From: Porphyromonas sp.
GTDB lineage: Bacteria; Bacteroidota; Bacteroidia; Bacteroidales; Porphyromonadaceae
Direction of reading: 5' to 3'
DNA: 64,000 bases
NCBI GenBank assembly: GCA_029983505.1
Contig: JASBZK010000008.1
Location: 1 to 64,000, forward strand
A model generated the notes under the pieces. It did no database searches, had not been told where the DNA came from, and was given only the letters and a program-made list of their open reading frames with translations. Shown piece by piece: positions 25,167-33,786 of the stretch (positions are counted from its first letter, which is position 1; each line of letters begins with the position of its first letter). A program made the translations under genes and the position numbers.

Positions 25167-25808
25167 TTACTGCCCCTCGCAGCGTGAGCGCGACGCTTCG
25201 CCGAGGTAGCCTCCGTGGTGGCGCTTGGCGTAGTCCTTGTGCGTGAAGCCTATCGCCGTCATCGTGCTGACGACGAGGAGGTCGCCCATCACGGTCATCA
25301 CGGTGGTGCTTGTGGTGGGGGTCATTCCGAGGGGGCACACTTCGTCGGGGTGTCCGGTGTAGAGGGTGATGTCCGCGCGGCGTGCCAGTTCGCTTTTGTC
25401 GTCACCCGTGATGCAGATGAAAGGGATGCCGGGTACAAGGCCTTTGGCGAGGTCGATCAGTTCGAGGATTTCGCGGGTCTTGCCGCTATTGGAGATTAGG
25501 AGCAGGAGGTCGTTTTCCCTGATGATGCCGAGGTCTCCGTGCTGCGCTTCCGCAGGGTGGAGAAAGAAGGCCGGCGTGCCTGTGGAGGAGAAAGTAGTGG
25601 CGATATTCTCCGCTATCTGTCCCGCTTTGCCCATACCGCTGGTGATGAGCCGTCCCCGTCTGTCGTGGACGTGGCGGATGATGAGTTCGACGGCCCGGGT
25701 GTACTCTTCGCCCACAGGGATGGCTCTTACCGCGTCTGCCTCACGACGGAGGATGTCGTGTAATGCGTCTGTGGAGAGGATGGCATTTTTTCCGCTCATT
25801 GCTTGCAT
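25167..25808 (-). CDS. SIS-domain sugar-phosphate isomerase (KdsD/KpsF-like, no CBS domains)
   Basis: 213 aa from ATG 25808; ATG 25799 is an alternative. The SIS core is clear: GRLITSGMGKAGQIAENIATT, FLHPAEAQHGDLG, LLLISNSGKTREILEL, ADITLYTG and PTTSTTVMTVMGDLL. These match arabinose-5-phosphate isomerases, which convert Ru5P to A5P for Kdo synthesis. Typical KdsD proteins are about 320 aa with a C-terminal CBS pair, which is missing here, leaving only the catalytic domain. The end at GYLGEASRSRC fits a natural SIS-only form. Confidence 0.82.
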   Translation of the reverse strand: MQAMSGKNAILSTDALHDILRREADAVRAIPVGEEYTRAVELIIRHVHDRRGRLITSGMGKAGQIAENIATTFSSTGTPAFFLHPAEAQHGDLGIIRENDLLLLISNSGKTREILELIDLAKGLVPGIPFICITGDDKSELARRADITLYTGHPDEVCPLGMTPTTSTTVMTVMGDLLVVSTMTAIGFTHKDYAKRHHGGYLGEASRSRCEGQ

Positions 25809-25898
25809 CTTTATTTGGTAATTTTGCACTGCCGGAGACGTGCCAAGAGTACTTCCGGCGTCGTAATACAAAAAATGATTTCACGCACATAGAACACT

Positions 25899-27143
25899 TT
25901 GGAAGCCCCAAAATATTCCCTCTTTACCCTCCAAAACGGCCTCCGCGTCGCACTCCTTCCCGTCAAAAGCCGGGTCGTGTACTGCGGCTTCGCGGTGCTC
26001 AGCGGCAGCCGCGACGACGATCCGGATCATCCGGGTCTGGCGCATTTGGTGGAGCATATGCTTTTCAAAGGTACCCAAAAACGCCGTGCACTCCATATCA
26101 ATAAGCGTATGGAGCTTGTAGGCGGGGATCTCAACGCCTACACCACGAAGGACGAGACCTTCTTTTACGCCGGCGCCCCACGGGGCGAGCTGGTGCGCGC
26201 GATGGATCTCCTCGGAGACCTCCTGCGGCACGCCACTTTCCCGGAGAAGGAGTTGCTGAAGGAGCGCACCGTGGTCACGGACGAAATCAATCTCTATAAG
26301 GACACCCCTTCGGATCAGATATTCGACGATTGGGAGGATCTCTATTTCCGCGGCACTCCGCTCGGACACCCGATCCTCGGCACGCCGGAGAGTGTGATGA
26401 GCATCACTCCGGAGGATATGAAAAGGTATGTCCGAAACCGCTATCGCCCGGAGCGGATGCTCTTTTTCTGTATGGGACAGGTCGGCGAGAGTCGTTTTGC
26501 GGAGCTGTGCGGGAAGTACCTCTCGGAGCCTTTCGAGGAGCGGACACCGATAGAGCGGCCGCCGCTCGTCCTCAGTCCGGAGACGTTCCGTCTGGAGCGG
26601 GAGAGCGACACCTACCAGGCGCACACGCTCCTCGGGGGTAGGGCGTTTGGGCTGAAAGACGCCCGCCACGTCGAGACCGGCATCTTGCTCAATATCCTCG
26701 CGGGGCAGAGTACCAATAGCCGGCTTAACCTCCTCCTTCGCGAAAAACACGGTTGGGTCTACGGGGTGGAGTCGTCGAGTGTCTCCATCTCGGACGCCGG
26801 CTGGTGGCAGATCTACTTCGGCAGCGACCCCGCCAACGCACGCCGTGCACTCGAAGCGACGCGCTCCGAGATTGCGCGTTTTTGTGCCAAGCCTTTGCCG
26901 GAAAACGTACTGAGGGCGTGGAAGAAACAGATCAAGGGGCAGTTCGCGATGTCGAGCGAAACCCCCGAGAGTCTCTTCCTCGCTTTCGGCAGGCAGCTCC
27001 TCCACTACGGAGACTACGAAGGGGTCTCGGGAGCCGTGGCGCGCATAGATGCAGTCACGAGCGAGTCGCTCTATGAGACGGCGCGCATCCTCTTCGCACC
27101 CGAAGGCATCTCCCGTCTCGTCCTCACGGGCAAGAAGGACTGA
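25899..27143 (+). CDS. M16 family zinc peptidase (PqqL/processing-peptidase-like)
   Basis: 414 aa. The inverted zinc motif HLVEH (His49, Glu52, His53) and the distal ligand Glu129 in VVTDEINLYKD are intact, so this is an active M16 type. The start appears to be TTG 25899. An ATG at 25875 in the same frame is cut off after five codons by a TAG at 25890. Homologous starts such as FTLQNGLRVALLP lie just inside, supporting TTG. A candidate promoter box TAATTTTG sits at 25819-25826. It is divergent from the SIS isomerase. No signal peptide is seen, so it is probably cytoplasmic. Confidence 0.9.
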   Translation: MEAPKYSLFTLQNGLRVALLPVKSRVVYCGFAVLSGSRDDDPDHPGLAHLVEHMLFKGTQKRRALHINKRMELVGGDLNAYTTKDETFFYAGAPRGELVRAMDLLGDLLRHATFPEKELLKERTVVTDEINLYKDTPSDQIFDDWEDLYFRGTPLGHPILGTPESVMSITPEDMKRYVRNRYRPERMLFFCMGQVGESRFAELCGKYLSEPFEERTPIERPPLVLSPETFRLERESDTYQAHTLLGGRAFGLKDARHVETGILLNILAGQSTNSRLNLLLREKHGWVYGVESSSVSISDAGWWQIYFGSDPANARRALEATRSEIARFCAKPLPENVLRAWKKQIKGQFAMSSETPESLFLAFGRQLLHYGDYEGVSGAVARIDAVTSESLYETARILFAPEGISRLVLTGKKD

Positions 27144-27184
27144 TGTGCCGAGAATAGACTCTATGCAGGAACAGAAAAAATTTT

Positions 27185-27263
27185 GACCCGTATCTCGCCC
27201 TATTTTTGGTCTGTACCGGAGAGGGGCGAGATACAGACCGGGAAACTTTTTTCGGTCCGTACC
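27185..27263. repeat. Four-core intergenic repeat, copy 8
   Basis: Cores start at 27185, 27208, 27230 and 27254 (23, 22, 24). Confidence 0.85.
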
Positions 27264-27367
27264 TCGCGTGACGGTCTTATGGGGCTCTTCTAACCTCTCA
27301 CTGCTAACTATTTGGTATCTTTACACCCGAAATTAAAATACAATTAAAATCGAATACCCATTTCTTC

Positions 27368-27952
27368 ATGGATAAAATAAGCTACTCGCTCGGTCTGAGC
27401 ATCGGACAGCAGTTTCAGAGCCTCGGCATCAAGGACCTTAATACCGGCGACTTTGTGGCGGCGGTCAAGGATGTACTCGAAGGTCGCGAACCTCAGATTC
27501 ACTTCACCGAAGCCAAGGAACTCATCAACGACTACTTCACCAAGCTCCAGAGCGAACGCTTCGAGAATAATAAAGCCGCCGGCGCCGAGTATCTCCTCAT
27601 CAACGGACACCGCGACGACGTGACCACCCTGCCGAGCGGGCTGCAGTACCAGATCCTCAAGAAAGGCGAAGGTGCCACCCCCAAGGCTTCCGACACCGTC
27701 AAGTGCCACTACCACGGCACCCTCATCAACGGCACCGTCTTCGACAGCTCCGTGGAGCGCGGCGAGCCGGCTTCTTTTCCCGTAGGCGGCGTGATCAAAG
27801 GCTGGCAGGAAGTCCTTCAGCTGATGCCTGTCGGCTCCAAATGGCGCGTGGTCATCCCCTACGACCTCGCTTACGGAGAGCGGGGTGCGGGACAGATGAT
27901 AGAGCCTTTCAGCACCCTCATCTTCGATATCGAGCTACTCGATATCCTTTGA
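27368..27952 (+). CDS. FKBP-type peptidyl-prolyl isomerase
   Basis: 194 aa from ATG 27368. The N-terminal FKBP_N-type helical dimerisation domain (about 1-75) is followed by the FKBP domain (about 95-194): VKCHYHGTLINGTVFDSS, VIKGWQEVLQLMPVGSKWRV, IPYDLAYGERGAG and LIFDIELLDI. No signal peptide is seen, so it should act in the cytoplasm, unlike its lipoprotein paralogue 51 bp downstream. Confidence 0.93.
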   Translation: MDKISYSLGLSIGQQFQSLGIKDLNTGDFVAAVKDVLEGREPQIHFTEAKELINDYFTKLQSERFENNKAAGAEYLLINGHRDDVTTLPSGLQYQILKKGEGATPKASDTVKCHYHGTLINGTVFDSSVERGEPASFPVGGVIKGWQEVLQLMPVGSKWRVVIPYDLAYGERGAGQMIEPFSTLIFDIELLDIL

Positions 27953-28003
27953 CAAAAAGACACCAACTAAATCACATAACTTTTATACACAAATCATAAG
28001 ATT

Positions 28004-28735
28004 ATGATTAAGACAGGTCTATCTCTTCTCGTCGCTACCGCTGCCGCTTGCGGTGTGATGTTTCTCTCTTCTTGCGGCGGTACGATGAGCGGCGCCAAGC
28101 TCAGCACTTCTGCCGACAGCGCCGCATACGCCATCGGTCTGGGCAACGGCTTCAGCATGGGGCAGAGCCTTGCGGGCGCTCCCGGAGACTCCCTCAATGT
28201 CGAAATCCTCGCCCGCGCACTCCGCGACGGCTTGAAGGGCGACACTTCCGTCATGACTCCGGAAGAGGCACAGATGTTTGTCCAAGAGTATTTCCAAAAA
28301 GTACAGGCCAAGCAGGAAGAAGACAATAAGAAAGCCGGTCAGGACTTCCTCAGTGAAAACGCCAAGAAAGAAGGTGTAGTCACCACCGCTTCCGGTCTGC
28401 AGTACAAGATCCTCGAAGAGGGCAACGGTCCCAAGCCCACTGCAACCGACACCGTGAAGATTCACTACAAAGGCACCTACCTTGACGGTACCGTTTTTGA
28501 CTCTTCTTACGACCGCAACGAACCCGCCAAGTTCGTCCTCAACCAGGTGATCCCCGGATGGACGGAAGGCGTGCAGCTGATGAACCAAGGCTCCAAGTTT
28601 ATGCTCTGGATCCCCGAGAACCTCGCCTACGGCGCGCGTCCTCTCGACCCCTCCAAGGGCGGCTATCAGATGCTCACTTTCGAGTGCGAACTCCTTGAAG
28701 TCATCCCCGGCGCACCCGCTCCCGAAGCGAAGTAA
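28004..28735 (+). CDS. FKBP-type peptidyl-prolyl isomerase lipoprotein
   Basis: 243 aa from ATG 28004. The signal peptide ends in the lipobox LSSC. A helical FKBP_N-like region (about 35-120) precedes the FKBP domain (about 135-233) with VKIHYKGTYLDGTVFDSS, VIPGWTEGVQLMNQGSKFML and IPENLAYGA. It is a periplasmic or outer-membrane folding catalyst, comparable to FkpA and Mip. It is a likely operon partner and duplicate of the preceding gene. Confidence 0.93.
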   Translation: MIKTGLSLLVATAAACGVMFLSSCGGTMSGAKLSTSADSAAYAIGLGNGFSMGQSLAGAPGDSLNVEILARALRDGLKGDTSVMTPEEAQMFVQEYFQKVQAKQEEDNKKAGQDFLSENAKKEGVVTTASGLQYKILEEGNGPKPTATDTVKIHYKGTYLDGTVFDSSYDRNEPAKFVLNQVIPGWTEGVQLMNQGSKFMLWIPENLAYGARPLDPSKGGYQMLTFECELLEVIPGAPAPEAK

Positions 28736-28786
28736 GTACCCGGGTACGACGAAAATTTTGTACCTTTAGGGGCAGGATAACGAAGA

Positions 28787-28855
28787 CGTTCCGCCCCCGA
28801 GTGCGGAGGCGCCGTCACACGGCCACCCGGGCACGCGGGGACGGAACGCTCTTTT
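28787..28855 (+). terminator. Terminator or attenuator hairpin upstream of pyrI
   Basis: CGTTCCGCCCCCG (28787-28799) pairs with CGGGGACGGAACG (28836-28848) in 12 of 13 positions, enclosing a smaller GCCGT/ACGGC hairpin (28811-28823), and CTCTTTTT follows. A promoter-like TACCTTTA at 28761-28768 lies just upstream. If that promoter is real, the hairpin sits in the pyrI leader and would act as an attenuator. Otherwise it terminates the FKBP operon. Confidence 0.6.
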
Positions 28856-28895
28856 TAGAAACACAATCTTCACTATACCGCCCGCATAACACGCC

Positions 28896-29366
28896 ATGAA
28901 GCAAAGAGTAGAAGAGGGCGAGCTGAGAGTGCCCGCCATCCAAAACGGCTCCGTCATCGACCACATACCGGAGGAAGAGATGCAGAAGGTCATCGCACTT
29001 CTCGGACTCTTTGATGCCCCCAATCCCATCACCATAGGACTCAATTTCAAGAGCCGTAAGCTGGGGCGGAAAGGCCTCATCAAAGTGGAGGACAAGTTCT
29101 TCACGCCGGAGGATGTGAATACCCTCGCACTCGTCTGCCCCGACGTGGTCATCAACGTCATCAGAGACTATCGGGTGACGGAGAAGATAACCGTCCATCC
29201 GCCCCGGCGGGTCGACGGTCTCGTGAAGTGCACCAACCCCAAGTGCATCACCAATAACGAGCCTATGGAGAGCTCTTTCACCCTACTGGATGAGAAACCC
29301 GTAGTGCTGCAGTGTAACTACTGCACCCGTAAGGTGCACGGAGACGAGATCGTATTCCGGGATTGA
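28896..29366 (+). CDS. pyrI: Aspartate carbamoyltransferase regulatory subunit PyrI
   Basis: 156 aa. The allosteric domain has VPAIQNGSVIDHIP, IGLNFKSRKLGRKGLIKVED and VNVIRDYRVTEK. The zinc domain has CTNPKC and CNYC, the four Cys ligands that contact the catalytic chain. PyrI binds CTP/ATP and tunes the first committed step of pyrimidine synthesis. No pyrB lies on either side, although the two usually form a pyrBI operon. The catalytic gene must be elsewhere. Confidence 0.95.
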   Translation: MKQRVEEGELRVPAIQNGSVIDHIPEEEMQKVIALLGLFDAPNPITIGLNFKSRKLGRKGLIKVEDKFFTPEDVNTLALVCPDVVINVIRDYRVTEKITVHPPRRVDGLVKCTNPKCITNNEPMESSFTLLDEKPVVLQCNYCTRKVHGDEIVFRD

Positions 29367-29392
29367 CGGGGCGGGGTAGGGTCGGAAATCCC

Positions 29393-29471
29393 GGTCTGTA
29401 TCTTGTGACCCTCTCGGTCCGTATCTCGTGATCGTCTCGGTCTGTACCTCGTGATCGTCTTGGTCCGTATC
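29393..29471. repeat. Four-core intergenic repeat, copy 9 (all cores in direct orientation)
   Basis: Cores start at 29393, 29416, 29439 and 29462, exactly 23 bp apart. All four have the form GGTCTGTAYC or GGTCCGTATC. The whole element reads as 23-bp direct tandem units with near-identical spacers (CTCGTGATCGTCT), unlike the inverted layout of other copies. Confidence 0.9.
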
Positions 29472-29548
29472 TCCGAAAAACGGAGCTAAAGGCTGCCCGA
29501 ATGATTCTCCCGAAGGAGCGTAACTGATAACACAGACAGTATATTTTT

Positions 29549-30145
29549 ATGAAAAGCAAAGGTTCACTCATCGCCGTCATCGTCGTCCTCGTCCTCGTGG
29601 TTTGGGCTGTGGGCGCAGGCATCAAGGCCAATAACAACATGGTCTCTAAGGACGAAGCCGTAAAGACCTCTTGGAGCCAGGTGGAAAACCAGTACCAGCG
29701 TCGTGCCGACCTCATCCCCAACCTGGTGAATACGGTCAAGGGCTACGCAGCGCACGAAAAAGAGACCCTCGAGAGCGTCATCAACGCACGCTCCAAAGCG
29801 ACCCAGACGACGGTAGACCCCACCAACCTTACGCCCGAAGCCATGCAGGAATATATGGCGGCGCAGGGCGAACTCTCCCAAGCCCTCGGTCGTCTGATGG
29901 TGACTGTGGAGCAGTACCCCGACCTTAAGGCGAACGAAAACTTCCTCGCCCTCCAGTCCCAGCTCGAAGGCACCGAGAACCGCATCTCCACTGAGCGTAT
30001 GCGCTTCAACGAGGTGTCCAAGGACTACAATACCTATATCCGCACGTTCCCCAACAGCCTCTTCGCCGGCATCCTCGGCTTTGACCAAAAGCCCTATTTC
30101 GAAGCAGAATCCGGCGCCGAAAAGGCTCCCGAGGTAGCGTTCTAA
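29549..30145 (+). CDS. lemA: LemA family protein
   Basis: 198 aa. One N-terminal TM helix (about 8-28) is followed by the LemA helical bundle: VKTSWSQVENQYQRRADLIPNLV, TVKGYAAHEKETLE, AQGELSQALGRLMVTVEQYPDLKAN and EGTENRISTERMRFNE. The function is not established. It is commonly paired with a TPM-domain membrane protein, as here 30 bp downstream. Confidence 0.93.
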   Translation: MKSKGSLIAVIVVLVLVVWAVGAGIKANNNMVSKDEAVKTSWSQVENQYQRRADLIPNLVNTVKGYAAHEKETLESVINARSKATQTTVDPTNLTPEAMQEYMAAQGELSQALGRLMVTVEQYPDLKANENFLALQSQLEGTENRISTERMRFNEVSKDYNTYIRTFPNSLFAGILGFDQKPYFEAESGAEKAPEVAF

Positions 30146-30175
30146 AGCTACAGCCCTTTTTCACGCTTTCGGACT

Positions 30176-31453
30176 ATGAAACAGAGTCTCCTTGCCCTCA
30201 TTTTCGCGTGCTTTGCCCTCCTGCCCCTTTTCGGACAGGAGCCGGCCAAGGTCTACACGATAGACGATGTGCCGAATGTCTTCGAGAGGGACTCCACGCA
30301 GTTCGTCAGCGACCCGGAGGGCTATTTCACTCCCGAAGAGCGGGCGGCGATTAACCGCAGGCTGGACGACCTCGGTGCGCACAACGGCGTGCAGGCCGTC
30401 CTCGTCGTCGTCCCCGCCATACCGGAGGACGACGAGCTGGCGTTCACTACCGGTCTTTTCCGCAAATGGGGTATCGGTAATGCCCGTGACGACTCCGGTC
30501 TCCTCATCCTCTTCGTGACGGATCCCTCGTACCGTGTGATCCGCTTTGAAGTCGGATACGGTCTCGAAGGGGTCATCACCGACTACCGCAGCGACCGCTA
30601 CATCCGTAAGTACCTCATCCCTGCAGTGACAGAGGGTAGGGCGGCGGAGGGCTTCACCGCGATGCTCGGCGATATGGACACGCTCTTGCAGAAGGAGCAC
30701 GACGCACTTTTGACTCCCGCGGAGGGCGATACGCTCTCCGACGGCGGGACTTTTTGGACGTTGATCCTGCTCTGGCTGGCGGCTTCGGCCGTCTACGCCC
30801 TCCTCGTGGTCCTCTTCCTGAAGTGGCGTGTGGCACGGAAAGGCTCCTCGAGTGTGGACTCGGTCAAGGAAGTCATCGCCCTCACAAGCGGTCAGGGCTA
30901 TGCCCTTCTCCTTATCCTTACGGTGATCTTTATGCCCTCCGTCTTCGTGCTCCTGCCTTTTATGAGTGCGATGGAGAAAAAGAACCGCACCCGTACGGCC
31001 GATTGTCCCAAGTGCGGCACGAAGGGAAGTGTGCATCAAGTCCACTACCCGGCCAACCTCCCTTATCTCTCTAAAGGTGAAGAGACGGAGAGCAGCGTAG
31101 GCTCCAAGGAGTACACCATCCTCGAGTGCAACCGCTGCGACTATAGGGAAAAGGTGGCGGCGATCCGGCCCGATAGCAGTTATGCCGACTGCCCTTCGTG
31201 CGGATTCCGTACCTACCACAAGGTGCGTACCATCAGAGCTACCTCCCACTACGTCACCGACCATTATCTCTGCGAGAACTGCGGTCACAGCGAGCGCAAG
31301 CGCCGCCGTGTGAGTAGCGACAGCGCGCCCCTCGTCACCGGTGGAGCTGTCGGCGGCTTCATCGGAGGAGGCGGTTTCGGCGGTGGCGGCTTCGGAGGCG
31401 GAAGCTTTGGAGGCGGGATGTCCGGTGGGGGCGGCGCATCGGTTCGCTTTTGA
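30176..31453 (+). CDS. TPM-domain membrane protein with zinc-ribbon segments and Gly-rich tail
   Basis: 425 aa. A signal peptide ends near LFGQ. A TPM_phosphatase-type domain (about 35-170) follows with TPEERAAINRRLDDL, FRKWGIGNARDDSGLLILF and RVIRFEVGYGLEGVITD. Two TM helices lie at about 190-215 and 240-265. The cytoplasmic part then contains CxxC pairs CPKCG, CNRCD, CPSCG and CENCG, which suggest one or more zinc ribbons, and the chain ends in a Gly/Phe-rich tail. LemA partners of this type are widespread, but the ribbons are not a usual part of the TPM family. Function is unknown. Confidence 0.82.
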   Translation: MKQSLLALIFACFALLPLFGQEPAKVYTIDDVPNVFERDSTQFVSDPEGYFTPEERAAINRRLDDLGAHNGVQAVLVVVPAIPEDDELAFTTGLFRKWGIGNARDDSGLLILFVTDPSYRVIRFEVGYGLEGVITDYRSDRYIRKYLIPAVTEGRAAEGFTAMLGDMDTLLQKEHDALLTPAEGDTLSDGGTFWTLILLWLAASAVYALLVVLFLKWRVARKGSSSVDSVKEVIALTSGQGYALLLILTVIFMPSVFVLLPFMSAMEKKNRTRTADCPKCGTKGSVHQVHYPANLPYLSKGEETESSVGSKEYTILECNRCDYREKVAAIRPDSSYADCPSCGFRTYHKVRTIRATSHYVTDHYLCENCGHSERKRRRVSSDSAPLVTGGAVGGFIGGGGFGGGGFGGGSFGGGMSGGGGASVRF

Positions 31454-31487
31454 GGAAGAGGACAGGTGCGGAGGCTCCCCGCGATTT

Positions 31488-31567
31488 GGTACGTACCGGG
31501 GCGATTTTTTCGGTCTGTACCTTTTCCGGATTTCGGTACGGGTCTCGAAGTTTTTTCGGTCTGTACC
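31488..31567. repeat. Four-core intergenic repeat, copy 10
   Basis: Cores start at 31488, 31512, 31535 and 31558 (24, 23, 23). Core 1 is the perfect palindrome GGTACGTACC. Confidence 0.85.
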
Positions 31568-31683
31568 TCGCTTGTCCCGCATACAGCACGATTTAAGAGT
31601 TAAACTATTGCCAATTTTTTTAGTCACAAATCACATATAGCGTCCGGGATTTCGGACGAAAACTATTTTTACGCACAGCAAAT

Positions 31684-32961
31684 ATGCTTACCATCAAATA
31701 CCTTTCCGAACACACCGAAGAGGCCATCCGCAGGCTCGCCATCAAGAACGTAGACGCGCGCGAGTCGATCGAAAAAATACTTGCCCTCTCGGAAGAGCGT
31801 CGCAATTATCAGAGAGACCTCGACGAGTCACTCGCGACCCAAAACCGTCTCTCCAAAGAGATCGGCGCGCTGATGAAGAGCGGCAAAAAAGCCGAAGGCG
31901 AAGCCAAACGCAACGAAGTCAACGCCCTCAAAGAAGAGTCCAAGACCTTGGAGCAAAAGAAAAACGAGGCCGAAGAGCAAATGAATGCCCTCCTTGTCCT
32001 CCTCCCCAATGTCCCCTCCGAGACCGTTCCCAAGGGCAAGAGCGCCGAAGATAACGTCATCGAACGCACGGGCGGTGTGATGCCCGATCTCCCATCCGAC
32101 CACAAGAAACCCCACTGGGAGCTTGCCAAAGAATACGATCTCATCGACTTCGAGCTCGGCGTCAAGATCACCGGGGCAGGCTTCCCCGTCTACAAGGGCT
32201 ACGGTGCCCGCCTCCAGCGTGCGCTCATCGACTTCTTCCTCGATAACGCCCGCGAAGCCGGCTACCTCGAGATTCAGCCCCCGTATGTGGTCAACGAAGA
32301 CTCCGGTTTCGGTACGGGGCAGCTCCCCGACAAGGAAGGCCAGATGTACCACGTCGGGCTCGATAACCTCTATATGATTCCGACGGCCGAAGTGCCCGTG
32401 ACGAACATCTTCCGCGACGTCATCGTGGACGAAAAGGATTTCCCCATCAAGCTTACGGCATACTCTGCCTGCTTTCGCCGCGAGGCCGGCAGCTATGGTA
32501 AGGACGTGCGCGGTCTGAACCGCCTCCACCAGTTCGACAAAGTGGAGATCGTCCGCATAGACCGCCCCGAGCACTCCTACGAGTCGCTTGACGAGATGGT
32601 TCGGTACGTCGAGACTTTGGTGCAGAAGTTGGAGCTGCCCTACCGCATCGTCCGTCTCTCGGGCGGCGACATCAGCTTCACGAGTGCGCTCACTTTCGAC
32701 TTCGAAGTCTTCAGCGGCGCGCAAGAGCGCTGGCTCGAAGTCAGCTCCGTGTCTAATTTCGAGTCCTTCCAGGCAAACCGCTTGAAGTGCCGCTACCGCA
32801 CCGAAGGTCATACCGAGCTCTGCCATACCCTCAATGGTTCCGCCCTCGCTCTACCGCGTATCGTGGCCGCTTTGCTCGAGAATAATCAGACGGAAGACGG
32901 GATCGTCATCCCCGCCGCACTTCGGCCGTACACCCGTTTTGACCTCATCCCCCGTCCCTAA
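31684..32961 (+). CDS. serS: Serine-tRNA ligase
   Basis: 425 aa, the usual SerRS length. An N-terminal coiled-coil arm (about 30-105) precedes the class II core with TAEVPVTNIF, motif 2 in FRREAGSYGKDVRGLNRLHQ, EVSSVSNFESFQANR and motif 3 in ALPRIVAALLENNQ. It charges tRNA-Ser and tRNA-Sec with serine. The DUF3108 gene follows after 20 bp. Confidence 0.97.
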   Translation: MLTIKYLSEHTEEAIRRLAIKNVDARESIEKILALSEERRNYQRDLDESLATQNRLSKEIGALMKSGKKAEGEAKRNEVNALKEESKTLEQKKNEAEEQMNALLVLLPNVPSETVPKGKSAEDNVIERTGGVMPDLPSDHKKPHWELAKEYDLIDFELGVKITGAGFPVYKGYGARLQRALIDFFLDNAREAGYLEIQPPYVVNEDSGFGTGQLPDKEGQMYHVGLDNLYMIPTAEVPVTNIFRDVIVDEKDFPIKLTAYSACFRREAGSYGKDVRGLNRLHQFDKVEIVRIDRPEHSYESLDEMVRYVETLVQKLELPYRIVRLSGGDISFTSALTFDFEVFSGAQERWLEVSSVSNFESFQANRLKCRYRTEGHTELCHTLNGSALALPRIVAALLENNQTEDGIVIPAALRPYTRFDLIPRP

Positions 32962-32981
32962 TCCGACCTGTCCCCGAAAAA

Positions 32982-33779
32982 ATGAAACGCACCCTTCTCT
33001 TTTCGGCGTTACTCTATGCCCTCTTGACTCTTCTGCCCTTGGGCGCCTGGGCGCAGAGCCCCTATGAAAACTCCAAGAGCCTCGATGCCACCGAGACGCT
33101 GAGGTACGACCTCGCGTTTCGCTGGACCATCGTGCGGGGGAAAGTGGGTGAAGCCCGGCTCATCAATAAGCCCGCCAATAAGAACCAGTATTTCTCGCAG
33201 CTGATCTTCCGGACTACGGGCATCGGCGACAATGTCTTCCCGATGCGCGACACGCTGGAGACCCTTTTTTCGGCACAAAAGCGCCCCATCCGCTTCGAGA
33301 AGAGAACCAATGAAAATAAGTTTAGACTCAACGACGTCATCAGCTACGTCTACTCCGCTCAGCGGACGGCGCTGAAGGTGAAGCAGTGGAACGAAGACGG
33401 CGTCCGCATCGACACCACGCTCTATCTCGAGTCAGGCGCCGTCGTAGCGGATATGCTCTCCACGATAGCCCTCGTCCGCTCCGTCGACTACCGGACGATG
33501 AAGGTGGGCCACAAGTATGCGTTTGTCTCTCCCTCGGACGACAAACTCGTGGGAGCCAATTACCGCCTCACGGGCTACGGTACCGCGAAGATAGGAGGCT
33601 CCGAGACCGTGAATGTCCTCAAGATAGCCGTCCAAGTGCGCGACGACGCTTTCGAGAAAGGCGGCAACGCGATGGAAGTCTGGCTTACCCGCGATGACAG
33701 GCTGCTGCCGGTCTTCATTTCGGCCCGGCTCAACTTCGGATATGCAGAGTGTACCCTCACCGGTTTCTCCAGAAACTGA
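32982..33779 (+). CDS. DUF3108 domain-containing exported protein
   Basis: 265 aa with a signal peptide ending LGAWAQ. The rest is predicted beta-rich with DUF3108 features: LRYDLAFRWTIVRGKVGEA, RFEKRTNENKFRLNDVISY and MEVWLTRDDRLLPVFISARL. Its function is unknown. It is probably periplasmic or attached to the outer membrane. It is likely cotranscribed with serS and the HD-domain gene (7 bp downstream). Confidence 0.82.
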   Translation: MKRTLLFSALLYALLTLLPLGAWAQSPYENSKSLDATETLRYDLAFRWTIVRGKVGEARLINKPANKNQYFSQLIFRTTGIGDNVFPMRDTLETLFSAQKRPIRFEKRTNENKFRLNDVISYVYSAQRTALKVKQWNEDGVRIDTTLYLESGAVVADMLSTIALVRSVDYRTMKVGHKYAFVSPSDDKLVGANYRLTGYGTAKIGGSETVNVLKIAVQVRDDAFEKGGNAMEVWLTRDDRLLPVFISARLNFGYAECTLTGFSRN

Positions 33780-33786
33780 CGCCCCT

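Noticed and set aside
29392-29475. Possible CRISPR array (regular repeats with spacers)
   Set aside because: The repeated core is only 10 bp, the spacers are nearly identical, there are four units and no cas genes are present.
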